A DNA stretch of 64,000 nucleotides. Origin: Massilia sp. WG5 (lineage in GTDB: Bacteria > Pseudomonadota > Gammaproteobacteria > Burkholderiales > Burkholderiaceae_D). The notes below the pieces were generated by a model that worked only from the letters and a program-made list of their open reading frames with translations, did no database searches and was not told where the DNA came from. Made by a program: the position numbers and the translations under genes. The stretch spans positions 124,001-188,000 of the forward strand of contig NZ_CP012640.2 of the NCBI RefSeq assembly GCF_001412595.2, written 5' to 3'. Position 1 is the stretch's first letter; each line of letters begins with the position of its first letter. Positions 1 through 8,601 of this stretch are shown here, piece after piece.

Positions 1-514
1 CGCCCGACACCAGCAGGGTCTTCAGGCCGGCCGCCTGCACCGTTTCCAGCATCGCCTCGCCGCCCGGCGAGATGCGCAGGCGCTCTTCGTAGACGCGCTC
101 CAGGGCGTCGACCGGCAGGCCCTCCAGCAGGGCCACGCGGCGCTTCAGGCTTTCCGAGAAATCCAGCTCGCCGCGCATCGCGGCTTCGGTGATCGCCGAC
201 ACCTGCGGCTTCAGGCCCTGCATGTCGGCGATCTCGTCGATGCACTCGATGGTGATCAGGGTCGAGTCCATGTCCATCGCCACCAGCCTGAAATCGGCCA
301 GGGTCCGGTCGGCGTCGATGAAGGTGGCGTCGACGCCGGCCGCGTGGGCGGCGGCGTCCACCTGCGCCCTCAGCGCCGGCGTGAATGCGAAGCCGTCGCA
401 GCGCAGCGCGTGCGCGTGGATGGGGGTGGTCGATTGCGGGTTCGCCAGCGCAGCGATGTGCGCGAGCGCGGCCTGGCCGGCCGCCGGGCTCTGGAGTATC
501 AGTTTCGTGGACAT
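1..514 (-). CDS. serB: Phosphoserine phosphatase SerB (N-terminal part, runs off the window)
   Basis: SerB removes the phosphate from phosphoserine in the last step of serine synthesis. The HAD-family nucleophile motif DMDST is visible at residues 81-85 (Asp81 the likely nucleophile), preceded by the roughly 75-residue N-terminal extension typical of SerB. About 171 residues lie in the window and the C-terminus is outside it. The ATG at 514 lies 7 bases after the mfd stop codon, so serB is probably the last gene of an HDOD-mfd-serB transcript. The family call is firm; only the missing C-terminus is unseen. Confidence 0.93.
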   Translation of the reverse strand, partial: MSTKLILQSPAAGQAALAHIAALANPQSTTPIHAHALRCDGFAFTPALRAQVDAAAHAAGVDATFIDADRTLADFRLVAMDMDSTLITIECIDEIADMQGLKPQVSAITEAAMRGELDFSESLKRRVALLEGLPVDALERVYEERLRISPGGEAMLETVQAAGLKTLLVSG

Positions 515-521
515 GGCGGGA

Positions 522-3500
522 TTACGCTAATAGTTGTTTGATGGTTTGCTTGACCTGGTTCACGCGTGCCGGCAGGTCCGGCATCGCGGCCGTGATGCGC
601 AGCTTGTCCTGGCCGGCCAGCTTGATGTGGCGGTTCTTCTGGATCAGCGTGATGATCCTGATCGGGTCGATCGGCGGCTTCTCCATGAACTGCAGGCTGG
701 CGCTCTCCGCATGTGCATCGATCTTGACGATGCCGACCTGTTTCGCGGTGATGCGCAGGCGGTGGGTCTCGATCAGGGCCTTCACCGCGTCCGGCAGCTT
801 GCCGAAACGGTCGATCAGCTCTTCCTGCATGTCGTCGATGCGGTCCTGGGTCTCGCAGTTCGCCAGGCGCTTGTAGATCGACAGGCGTTCGTGGACGTCG
901 CCGCAGAAGTCGGCCGGCAGCAGGGCCGGCACGTGCAGGTTGATCTCGGTGGTCGAGGACAGCGGCGCGGCCAGGTCCGGCTCGCGGCCGGCCTTCAGCG
1001 CCTTCACCGCCTCGTTCAGCATGTCGGAGTAGAGCTGGAACCCGATCTCCAGCATTTCGCCGGACTGGTTCTCGCCCAGCACCTCGCCGGCGCCGCGGAT
1101 CTCGAGGTCGTGCATGGCCAGGTAGAAGCCGCTGCCCAGCTCTTCCATCGCCTGGATCGCGTCGAGGCGGCGCTGCGCCTGCTTGGTCATGTTCAGGGCG
1201 TCGTTCACCAGCAGGTAGGCATAGGCCTGGTGGTGCGAACGGCCGACCCGGCCGCGCAGCTGGTGCAGCTGGGCCAAGCCGAATTTATCGGCGCGGTGCA
1301 TGATGATGGTGTTCGCGGTCGGCACGTCGATGCCGGTCTCGATGATGGTCGTGCACAGCAGGATGTTGAAGCGCTGCGCCACGAAATCGCGCATTACCGA
1401 CTCCAGCTCGCGCTCGTGCATCTGGCCGTGGGCCACGCCGATGCGCGCCTCCGGCAGCAGTTCGCGCAGCATGGCCAGGCGGTTCTCGATGGTCTCGACC
1501 TCGTTGTGCAGGAAGTAGACCTGGCCGCCGCGCTTCAGTTCGCGCAGCACCGCCTCGCGGATGATCGAACCGTCCTCGGAACGCACGAAGGTCTTGATCG
1601 CCAGGCGCTTCTGCGGCGCGGTGGCGATCACGGAGAAGTCGCGCAGGCCCTCCAGCGCCATGCCCAGGGTACGCGGGATCGGCGTCGCCGTCAGGGTCAG
1701 CACGTCCACCTCGGCGCGCAGGGCCTTCAGCGCCTCTTTCTGGCGCACGCCGAAGCGGTGCTCCTCGTCGATAATCACTAGTCCCAGGCGCGTGAACTTC
1801 ACGTCCGGCGACAGCAGCTTATGGGTGCCGATCACGATGTCGACGGTGCCGTCGGCCATGCCCTTGATCGCGTTGTTGATCTCCTTGCCGGTGCGGAAGC
1901 GGGACAGCTCGGCGATCTTGACCGGCCAGTCGGCGAAGCGGTTGGCGAAGGTCTGCGCGTGCTGCTCGGCCAGCAGGGTGGTCGGGGCCAGGATCGCCAC
2001 CTGCTTGCCGCCCATGACGGCGATGAAGGCGGCGCGCAGCGCGACCTCGGTCTTGCCGAAACCGACGTCGCCGCACACCAGGCGGTCCATCGGGCGGCCC
2101 GAGGTCATGTCCTTGATGACGTTGGCGATCGCCTCGGCCTGGTCCGGCGTCTCGTCGAAGCCGAAGCTCTGGGCGAAGTTCTCGTAGTCGAGGCTCGAAT
2201 ACTCGAAGCTGTGGCCCTGGCGCGCGGCGCGGCGGGCGTACAGGTTCAGCAGCTCGGCGGCGGTGTCGCGCACCTGTTCGGCGGCTTTTTTCTTGGCCTT
2301 GTCCCACTGGCCGGAGCCGAGCGTGTGCAGCGGTGCGTCTTCCGGCGAGGCCCCGGAGTAGCGCGAGATCACATGCAGCTGCGACACCGGCACATACAGC
2401 TTGGTCTCCTTGGCGTATTCCAGGTGCAGGAACTCGGTATCGCCTTCGCCCAGGTCCATGCTGATCAGGCCCATGTAGCGGCCGATGCCGTGATTGATGT
2501 GCACGACCGGGTCGCCGATCTTCAGCTCCGACAGGTCGCGCACCATCGACTCGACCTGCGAGCTGGCTTCCTGCTTCTTCTTGCCGGCGCGGCGGCCGGT
2601 GCCGGCATACAGCTCGGTCTCGGTGATGAAGACCAGGCGGCCGCTCGCGGCTTCCAGCAACTCGAAGCCCGCCTGCAGCGGGGCGACGCCCAGCGTTATC
2701 CTGGCGCCGCTCGCGCGCAGGCCTTCGAAGCCCTCGATCGGGGCCAGGTCCAGCTTGTATTCGTTGAAGTACTGCTGCAGGGTCTCGCGGCGGCCGTTCG
2801 ACTCCGCGCAGATCATCACCCGCAGGTCGTCGCCCTGGGTCACCCGCATCAGGTAAGAGCGCAGGTTGGCCAGCGGGTCCTCGAGGCGGCGGTTGACGGC
2901 GATGTCGGGGACCGGCGCCGACAGTTCGGAGGCCGCCGTGCCCGCGTCGCGGGCGATGACCCAGCGACCGTGCGGCTTGGCGCAGACGAAGAAATCCTCG
3001 GCGCCGAGGAAGATCTCCTTCGGCTCCAGGATCGGACGCTCGCGGTCGGCCTTCAGGAATTTGTAGCGCGATTCGGTGTCGGCCCAGAAGCGCTGGATCG
3101 CGGCTTCGATGTCGCCGACCAGGGCCAGCGGCGATTCGTGCGGCAGGTAGTCGAACAGGGTCGCGGTCTCGTCGAAGAACAGCGGCAGGTAGTATTCGAT
3201 GCCGGCCGAGGCGATGCCGCTGCCGATGTCCTTGTAGACGGGCGAGCGGCTCGGATCGCCCTCGAAGCGTTCGCGCCAGCGGCCGCGGAAGGCGGTGCGG
3301 GCCGCCTCGTCCATCGGGAATTCGCGGCCCGGCAGCAGGCGCACTTCCTTGACCGGGTACAGCGAGCGCTGGGTGTCGGCGTCGAAGGTGCGGATGGTCT
3401 CGATCTCGTCGCCGAACAGGTCGAGGCGGTAGGGCAGCGCGGAGCCCATCGGGAACAGGTCGATCAGGCCGCCGCGCACCGAGTACTCGCCGGGCGACAT

Positions 3501-3980
3501 GACCTGGGTCACGTGGCTGTAGCCGGCCAGGGTCAGCTGGGCCTTCAGCTTCGCCTCGTCGAGGTTTTCGCCCTGGCGGAAGAAGAAGGTATAGGCCGCC
3601 AGGAAGGAAGGCGGAGCCAGGCGCACCAGCGCGGTGGTGGCCGGCACAACCAGCACGTCGCACTGGCCGTTGCGGATCTCGTGCAGGGTCGCCAGGCGTT
3701 CCGATACCAGGTCCTGGTGCGGCGAGAACGCGTCGTAGGGCAGGGTTTCCCAGTCGGGCAGCAGGTGGCAGGCCAGTTTGCCGTCCGCAAACCAGGGAAT
3801 CTCGTCGAGCAGGCGCTGGCCGTCGCTGGCGTTCGCCACGATCACGGTCAGCATCTGTTTGTTCGCCTTCAGCTCGAGCGCGGCGCGCGCCAGCGCGTAG
3901 GCGTCGGAGGAGCCGTGGAGCTGCGGCAGGGCAAAACGTTGTCCGGGTTTGGGGAGGTGTTTTTTCAGGTCGAAAGGCAT
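522..3980 (-). CDS. mfd: Transcription-repair coupling factor Mfd
   Basis: Mfd is the ATP-driven translocase that removes RNA polymerase stalled at DNA damage and recruits UvrA for nucleotide excision repair. At 1152 residues it is the usual full length. In order one sees a UvrB-like N-terminal half, the CarD/RID RNA polymerase-binding domain from about residue 490 (GDPVVHINHGIGRY), Walker A GDVGFGKTE near 637, the DEEH box near 738, TATPIPRTL shortly after, and the C-terminal TRCF domain. It sits between an HDOD gene (15-base gap) and serB (7-base gap), all on the minus strand. Confidence 0.97.
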   Translation of the reverse strand: MPFDLKKHLPKPGQRFALPQLHGSSDAYALARAALELKANKQMLTVIVANASDGQRLLDEIPWFADGKLACHLLPDWETLPYDAFSPHQDLVSERLATLHEIRNGQCDVLVVPATTALVRLAPPSFLAAYTFFFRQGENLDEAKLKAQLTLAGYSHVTQVMSPGEYSVRGGLIDLFPMGSALPYRLDLFGDEIETIRTFDADTQRSLYPVKEVRLLPGREFPMDEAARTAFRGRWRERFEGDPSRSPVYKDIGSGIASAGIEYYLPLFFDETATLFDYLPHESPLALVGDIEAAIQRFWADTESRYKFLKADRERPILEPKEIFLGAEDFFVCAKPHGRWVIARDAGTAASELSAPVPDIAVNRRLEDPLANLRSYLMRVTQGDDLRVMICAESNGRRETLQQYFNEYKLDLAPIEGFEGLRASGARITLGVAPLQAGFELLEAASGRLVFITETELYAGTGRRAGKKKQEASSQVESMVRDLSELKIGDPVVHINHGIGRYMGLISMDLGEGDTEFLHLEYAKETKLYVPVSQLHVISRYSGASPEDAPLHTLGSGQWDKAKKKAAEQVRDTAAELLNLYARRAARQGHSFEYSSLDYENFAQSFGFDETPDQAEAIANVIKDMTSGRPMDRLVCGDVGFGKTEVALRAAFIAVMGGKQVAILAPTTLLAEQHAQTFANRFADWPVKIAELSRFRTGKEINNAIKGMADGTVDIVIGTHKLLSPDVKFTRLGLVIIDEEHRFGVRQKEALKALRAEVDVLTLTATPIPRTLGMALEGLRDFSVIATAPQKRLAIKTFVRSEDGSIIREAVLRELKRGGQVYFLHNEVETIENRLAMLRELLPEARIGVAHGQMHERELESVMRDFVAQRFNILLCTTIIETGIDVPTANTIIMHRADKFGLAQLHQLRGRVGRSHHQAYAYLLVNDALNMTKQAQRRLDAIQAMEELGSGFYLAMHDLEIRGAGEVLGENQSGEMLEIGFQLYSDMLNEAVKALKAGREPDLAAPLSSTTEINLHVPALLPADFCGDVHERLSIYKRLANCETQDRIDDMQEELIDRFGKLPDAVKALIETHRLRITAKQVGIVKIDAHAESASLQFMEKPPIDPIRIITLIQKNRHIKLAGQDKLRITAAMPDLPARVNQVKQTIKQLLA

Positions 3981-3995
3981 GGGGAGAATTATATG

Positions 3996-5000
3996 TCAGC
4001 TCATGCGCTCAGCCGGCGCAAGCCGTTCGAACGCGCGCGCGGCCTCGGCGCCCAGGCCTGCCAGCGCCGGATCGTCGTGCGCCAGCATGCCCGCGTCCAG
4101 CAACAGGCGCAGCACCGCGACCCGTTCCGCGGCGCCCAGCGCACGCGCCAGCGGCTGGGCGGCCGAGGGCCCGTCGCCCTGCGCGCCCAGGATCGCCGCG
4201 GCGATCGGCGGCGGCAACTCCCACTGCAGGGCAATGCGCGCCGACAGCGTGCGCGTGCGCGCCAGCAGGGCGGCGACGAAAGCCGGATCCTGGGGCAGGG
4301 CGTCGGCCTCCAGCACGCCGTCGAACAGGCGCAGCGCGACGATCACGCCGAGATCGTCCATCAGGCCCGCAAGGTAGGCTTCGAAGGGATCGGCGTTCAG
4401 GCCCGGCGCGAGCAGGCTGGCGGCCAGCGCGCATTGTTCGGTATGGCTCCAGATGCGCGGCGCGGCCTGCCGCGCATGGCGGCCGCCCTGCATGCCGATC
4501 AGCGGCCGGAAGGCGGCGCGGGCCAGCAGCATGCGCAGGCCGTTCCGGCCCAGCACCAGCAGCGCGGCGTCGATGGTGCGCACCTGGCTGGAGGAGCGGT
4601 AGAAGGGGCTGTTGGCTTCGCGGATCAGTTCCGCCACCAGGGCCGGGTCACGCGCCACCTGGCGCGCCAGGTCGGCGCTCGAGGCCGCTTCGTCGCGCAG
4701 GCTGCGCAGCAGTTGGGGAATGACTTCGGGGACGCGCGGGACCAGTCCGGCGGCGTCATGTGGATTGTCGATCAGGCGATCGAGTTCGTCCAGGACCAGC
4801 TGGGCATGCGCCCTGGCCGGCGCCGTGGGGGTGGCGGCGGCGCCGGCGGTGAGCCAGCGCCAGAAATCGGGGCCGGTTCCGGGCGCCTGCGTTGCGGCAG
4901 GCTCCGCGATGGACGCCGCCGGGACGGCTTCGGGCGCGGCCGACGCCGCGGGCGCCACGGCCTCGCCGCCGCCGAACAGCCGCGCAATCCAGTTTCTCAT
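3996..5000 (-). CDS. HDOD-domain signalling protein
   Basis: The protein has 334 residues. An Ala/Pro-rich N-terminal segment (about 1-80) is followed by an HDOD domain (about 85-290), with the characteristic stretch VRTIDAALLVLGRNGL and the metal-dependent phosphohydrolase-like fold. HDOD domains lack catalytic HD residues and act as regulatory modules in two-component, motility and stress pathways; the specific role here is unknown. It begins with ATG at 5000 and ends 15 bases before mfd, so co-transcription with mfd and serB is likely. Confidence 0.8.
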   Translation of the reverse strand: MRNWIARLFGGGEAVAPAASAAPEAVPAASIAEPAATQAPGTGPDFWRWLTAGAAATPTAPARAHAQLVLDELDRLIDNPHDAAGLVPRVPEVIPQLLRSLRDEAASSADLARQVARDPALVAELIREANSPFYRSSSQVRTIDAALLVLGRNGLRMLLARAAFRPLIGMQGGRHARQAAPRIWSHTEQCALAASLLAPGLNADPFEAYLAGLMDDLGVIVALRLFDGVLEADALPQDPAFVAALLARTRTLSARIALQWELPPPIAAAILGAQGDGPSAAQPLARALGAAERVAVLRLLLDAGMLAHDDPALAGLGAEAARAFERLAPAERMS

Positions 5001-5080
5001 CGCCGAGCGCCCCTTTCATTCTCCAGGCGCCATTCTACCCGAGGGGCAGCCGCGAACCGGACCGGCGGCAGGTTTTGCGC

Positions 5081-5347
5081 TTACTGGCCGTTGGTGGTGG
5101 CCGGGCGCGGCGGCGTCGTGTCGTCGATCGCGCCGCTGCTGGCGCCGTTGCCGATGCCGCCGCCCGGCTGGCCGGTGCCGTTGGCATTCGAGTTGCCCTT
5201 GGCCGCCGCCGAGCCGGAGGCGGTCGTCGTGCCCATCGAGGAGCTGCCGGTCGCGCTGTCGCTGGAAGAGGAGGGGTTGGTCGAGCTGCAGGCGGCCAGG
5301 CTGCAGGCCAGCATGGCGCCGAAAAGTACGCTGTAGGTCGTCTTCAT
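5081..5347 (-). CDS. Small Ser/Thr/Gly-rich lipoprotein
   Basis: The 88-residue predicted lipoprotein starts MKTTYSVLFG and has a lipobox LAAC ending at Cys20, where signal peptidase II would cut. The mature part is low-complexity Ser, Thr, Gly and Asn with no recognisable domain. I chose the ATG at 5347 because it places the signal peptide at the N-terminus; the frame stays open upstream without signal-like sequence. Its signal peptide, lipobox position and composition match those of the neighbour at 5444-5836, so the two are probably paralogues. Function unknown. Confidence 0.65.
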   Translation of the reverse strand: MKTTYSVLFGAMLACSLAACSSTNPSSSSDSATGSSSMGTTTASGSAAAKGNSNANGTGQPGGGIGNGASSGAIDDTTPPRPATTNGQ

Positions 5348-5443
5348 AGTTGATTCCTTATAGTAAACAATGGAAAGCGGCAAGCGGGCGCTGATGCCGG
5401 CCTGCCGCACATCGAAACGGTTCGAATCTTGCAAGGCTGCGGA

Positions 5444-5836
5444 TCAGCGGGTGCCGGTGCCGGAGGTGCCGGTGGTCGTGGTGCCGGTGCCCGAGCTACC
5501 CGAGCTGCCGCTGCCGGTGGTGCCGGTGCCGGAGGTGCCCGAGCCCGAGGTGCCACTGCCGGTGCCCCAGTCGCCGCTGCCCGAGGTGCCGGTGGTGCCG
5601 CTGCTGCCCGAGCTGGAAGTGCCCGAGGCGCCATTGCCCGAGGTGCCCATGGTGCCCGAGCCGGAGGTGCCGGTCGCGCTGCTGCCGCTCGAGCCGCCTT
5701 CCATCGTGCCGCTCGAGGTCGCGCTCGAGGACGAGCCGCCGCTCATGTCGCCGCGCGACGAGCTGCCGGTCGAGCTGCAGGCTGCGAGGCTCATGGCCAT
5801 CAGCGCAGCGACCAGAACGCCTTGATATGTTTTCAT
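5444..5836 (-). CDS. Gly/Ser/Thr-repeat lipoprotein
   Basis: This is a 130-residue predicted lipoprotein: MKTYQGVLVA signal, lipobox LAAC with Cys20, then about 110 residues made almost entirely of GTSGSG-type repeats. An almost ideal ribosome binding site (AAGGAGG) sits just before the ATG at 5836. The repeat region is likely flexible and exposed; its repetitive DNA would favour length variation. It looks like a longer paralogue of the lipoprotein downstream. No enzymatic domain is visible and the function is unknown. Confidence 0.7.
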   Translation of the reverse strand: MKTYQGVLVAALMAMSLAACSSTGSSSRGDMSGGSSSSATSSGTMEGGSSGSSATGTSGSGTMGTSGNGASGTSSSGSSGTTGTSGSGDWGTGSGTSGSGTSGTGTTGSGSSGSSGTGTTTTGTSGTGTR

Positions 5837-5982
5837 GATTCCCTCCTTATGTGGTGGATGACGTCATCATGGGGTTGGGCTCGGGTATCCAAAATAGGAT
5901 GAGTACGTCCTGCTGCGTAGGACAAGGACGACGATCTTCTTCCAATTTTTCGCTAAAAGAAGTGCATTTGTCGCTATGTGTT

Positions 5983-6020
5983 CGGAAAAAGAAAAGGCCC
6001 CGCACATGGCGGGGCCTCTT
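5983..6020 (-). terminator. Rho-independent terminator of mrcA
   Basis: A perfect 9-bp stem (AGGCCCCGC at 5995-6003, GCGGGGCCT at 6009-6017) with a 5-base loop is followed, in minus-strand reading, by a T-rich tract. It begins about 20 bases after the mrcA stop codon. Confidence 0.85.
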
Positions 6021-6040
6021 TGGATCCTGGGCGGGCTGCC

Positions 6041-8407
6041 TCAGAACAGGCTGTTCTGGAGCTGGTTCGCCTGCTGTTGCTGCTGCTGGGGCGGCGGCGC
6101 GTTCGGGTCCGGCGGCGCGTTCGGATCGGCGGCCGGCTGCTGGTCGAGATCGATGCCGGTGAAGGTCGGGCTCTCGGCAAACTCGGTGTAGACCCAGTCG
6201 TCGTTCTCGCGCACCAGGCCTTCCGGCTGCGCACGTTCTTCCGGCGGACGCTTGGCCAGGGCCACGCGCATGTAGTCGATCCAGATCGGCAGGGCCAGGG
6301 TCGCGCCGAACTCGCGGCCGCCCAGCGACTTCGGATCGTCGTAGCCCATCCAGGCCACCGCCACCACATTCCCGCCGTAGCCCGAGAACCAGCCGTCGAC
6401 CGCGTCGCTGGTGGTGCCGGTCTTGCCGGCGATATCGGTGCGGCCCAGGGCCTTGGCGGCGGCGGCGCCGGTGCCGTAGCGGGTCACGTCGCGCAGCATG
6501 CTGTCGGTGACGAAGGCATTGCGAGGGTCGAGCACGCGCTGCTCTTCCTGCGGCGCGGTGGGCGCCTTCGTTTCGGCGATCAGCTTGCCGTCGGCATCCT
6601 CGACCCGTGCGATCAGGTAGGGCTGGATCCGGTAGCCGCCGTTCGCGAACATGGCGTAGGCGCCGGCCATCTGCAGCGGCGTGACGGCGCCGGTACCGAG
6701 CGCCATCGTGTAGTTGGCCGGCTGGCGCGCGGCGTCGAAGCCGAACTTGCCGATGAAGTCATGCGCATAGGGCACGGAGATGGCGCGCAGCAGGCGCACC
6801 GAGACCACGTTCTTCGATTCCGCCAGCGCGCGGCGCATGGTGATCGGGCCGTCCCACTTGAAGTCGTCGTTCTGCGGCGACCAGGTCTTGCCGGCGTCCT
6901 CGCCCGGCATGTCGAGCGGAGCGTCGAGGATCCGGGTGGCCGGCGAATAGCCTTTCTCCAGCGAGGCCGAGTAGATGAAGGGCTTGAAGCCGGAACCCGG
7001 CTGGCGCCAGGCCTGGGTCACGTGGTTGAACTTCTGCAGGTTGAAGTCGAAGCCGCCGACCAGCGCGTGATAGGCCCCGGTGTTGCTGTCGATCGCGACG
7101 AAGGCCGCCGCCACCTGCGGCACCTGGGTGATGGCCCAGCCGCCCTTGGCGTCCTGCGCCACGCGGATGATCGCGCCGCGGGAAATGCGGCGCTCGTCCT
7201 TGGCGTTCGAGGCCAGCGCGCCCGCCGCGAACTTCAGGCCGGCGCCGCTGACGGTGACGTCGTCGCCGTCGACGGTCTCGACCCGCACCGATTTCGGCGA
7301 GGCCGACAGCACGACTGCCGGGATCAGGCCGTCGCTCGACGGGCGCTTGCCGAGCGCCTCGGCGATCGCATCCTCGCGGTCCTGCGGATCGTCCGGCAGC
7401 TCGATGCGGCCTTCCGGACCGCGGTAGCCGTGGCGCTGGTCATAGGCCAGCACGTTGCGGCGCACCGAGTTGTAGGCGGCTTCCTGCTCGGCCTTCAGGA
7501 TCGTCGTGTAGACCCGGATGCCCTTGGTGTAGGCTTCGTCCTTGAACTGGTTGTAGACCGCCTGGCGCGCCGCTTCGGCCACGTACTCGGCGTGGGTGTC
7601 GAATTCCTGGCCGCGGGTGTTCACGCGCAGCGGCTCGTTCAGGGCTTTCTGGTACTGGTCTTCGCTGATGTAGGCCAGCTCGCGCATGCGCTTCAGCACC
7701 GCGTGCTGGCGCTCGCGCGCGCGCTTCGGATTCGCCACCGGATTGTGGCGCGAGGGGTTCTGCGGCAGGCCGGCCAGCATCGCCATCTCGGCCACGCTGA
7801 GCTTGTCGAGCGGCTTGTTGAAATAGGTGCGCGCGGCGCTGGAGAAGCCATAGGCGCGCTGGCCGAGGTAGATCTGGTTCATGTACAGCTCGAGGATTTC
7901 GTCCTTCGACAGGGCGGCCTCGATCTTGTAGGCCAGCGCGATCTCGTTGACCTTGCGCGTCAGGTGCTTTTCGCGCGACAGGAAGAAATTACGCGCGACC
8001 TGCATCGTGATGGTCGAGCCGCCGCCGGCGCCGAAGCCGTGGCGCAGGTTCGAATAGACGGCGCCGAGGCCGCGCTGGAAGTCGATCGCGCCGTGCTCGT
8101 AGAAGCGCGCGTCCTCGATCGCCAGCAGCGACTTCTTCATCAGGTCGGGGATCTTCTGGATCGGGACGAAGTCGCGGTGTTCCTCGCCGAACTCGCCGAT
8201 CAGGACCTTGTCGGCCGTGTAGATGCGCAGCGGGATCTTGGGCCGGTAGTCGGTGACGGCGTCCAGCGCGGGGACGTTCGGCAGGACGCGGAACACGACA
8301 TAGCCGACCACGCCGGCGACGCACAGCAGGATGAAGGCCAGGGCCAGGATGATAAAACCCTTGAGCGGGCTGATGCGGCGAGGGGTTTGCGGACTGGTAG
8401 TTGCCAA
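6041..8407 (-). CDS. mrcA: Penicillin-binding protein 1A (bifunctional glycosyltransferase/transpeptidase)
   Basis: A class A PBP that polymerises lipid II and cross-links peptidoglycan in the periplasm; 788 residues. One N-terminal membrane anchor lies at about residues 18-40. The glycosyltransferase domain carries EDARFYEH near residue 100 and the GGSTITMQ motif. The transpeptidase shows SGFK (nucleophile Ser, about 474), SKN, and KTGT (about 664). The C-terminus is a Pro/Gln-rich tail (PNAPPDPNAPPP then a run of Gln). The start is a TTG at 8407: no ATG or GTG is in frame between it and the upstream stop, and it gives the expected short cytoplasmic tail. Divergent from the OPT transporter. 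Confidence 0.95.
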   Translation of the reverse strand: MATTSPQTPRRISPLKGFIILALAFILLCVAGVVGYVVFRVLPNVPALDAVTDYRPKIPLRIYTADKVLIGEFGEEHRDFVPIQKIPDLMKKSLLAIEDARFYEHGAIDFQRGLGAVYSNLRHGFGAGGGSTITMQVARNFFLSREKHLTRKVNEIALAYKIEAALSKDEILELYMNQIYLGQRAYGFSSAARTYFNKPLDKLSVAEMAMLAGLPQNPSRHNPVANPKRARERQHAVLKRMRELAYISEDQYQKALNEPLRVNTRGQEFDTHAEYVAEAARQAVYNQFKDEAYTKGIRVYTTILKAEQEAAYNSVRRNVLAYDQRHGYRGPEGRIELPDDPQDREDAIAEALGKRPSSDGLIPAVVLSASPKSVRVETVDGDDVTVSGAGLKFAAGALASNAKDERRISRGAIIRVAQDAKGGWAITQVPQVAAAFVAIDSNTGAYHALVGGFDFNLQKFNHVTQAWRQPGSGFKPFIYSASLEKGYSPATRILDAPLDMPGEDAGKTWSPQNDDFKWDGPITMRRALAESKNVVSVRLLRAISVPYAHDFIGKFGFDAARQPANYTMALGTGAVTPLQMAGAYAMFANGGYRIQPYLIARVEDADGKLIAETKAPTAPQEEQRVLDPRNAFVTDSMLRDVTRYGTGAAAAKALGRTDIAGKTGTTSDAVDGWFSGYGGNVVAVAWMGYDDPKSLGGREFGATLALPIWIDYMRVALAKRPPEERAQPEGLVRENDDWVYTEFAESPTFTGIDLDQQPAADPNAPPDPNAPPPQQQQQQANQLQNSLF

Positions 8408-8484
8408 AACTTGAACTCTCTGATGACGGTCAGATGACCGGAAGGTCGCCGTGCCGACAGGGCGTAAACACGGTCTACCCCAAA

Positions 8485-8492
8485 ATTATAAT
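8485..8492. promoter_or_regulatory. Palindromic -10 element shared by mrcA and the OPT gene
   Basis: The 8-base palindrome ATTATAAT gives a perfect TATAAT on both strands in the 194-base divergent region. It would start transcripts of about 70 bases (mrcA) and about 100 bases (OPT) upstream of each start codon. No good -35 box is visible at the standard distance on either strand, so this is only a candidate. Confidence 0.4.
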
Positions 8493-8601
8493 CCGCTTTT
8501 CTTCCACTACGGCATGTGCCATAGTTCCAGTTTAAGGGACCGCTAAGTGGGCCCTGCCGTCCAGCAACACGATACCCGCGCTTATTTGTATTAGGAACCA
8601 C

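Noticed and set aside
1821..5336. Very long plus-strand open frame opposite mfd and the HDOD gene
   Set aside because: It is antisense to a full-length, fully motif-supported mfd, is low-complexity in Arg/Gln/Gly, has no domain, and reflects third-position GC bias.
5978..8437. Plus-strand 819-codon open frame opposite mrcA
   Set aside because: Shadow of mrcA; no recognisable domain, and its start lies inside the mrcA terminator.
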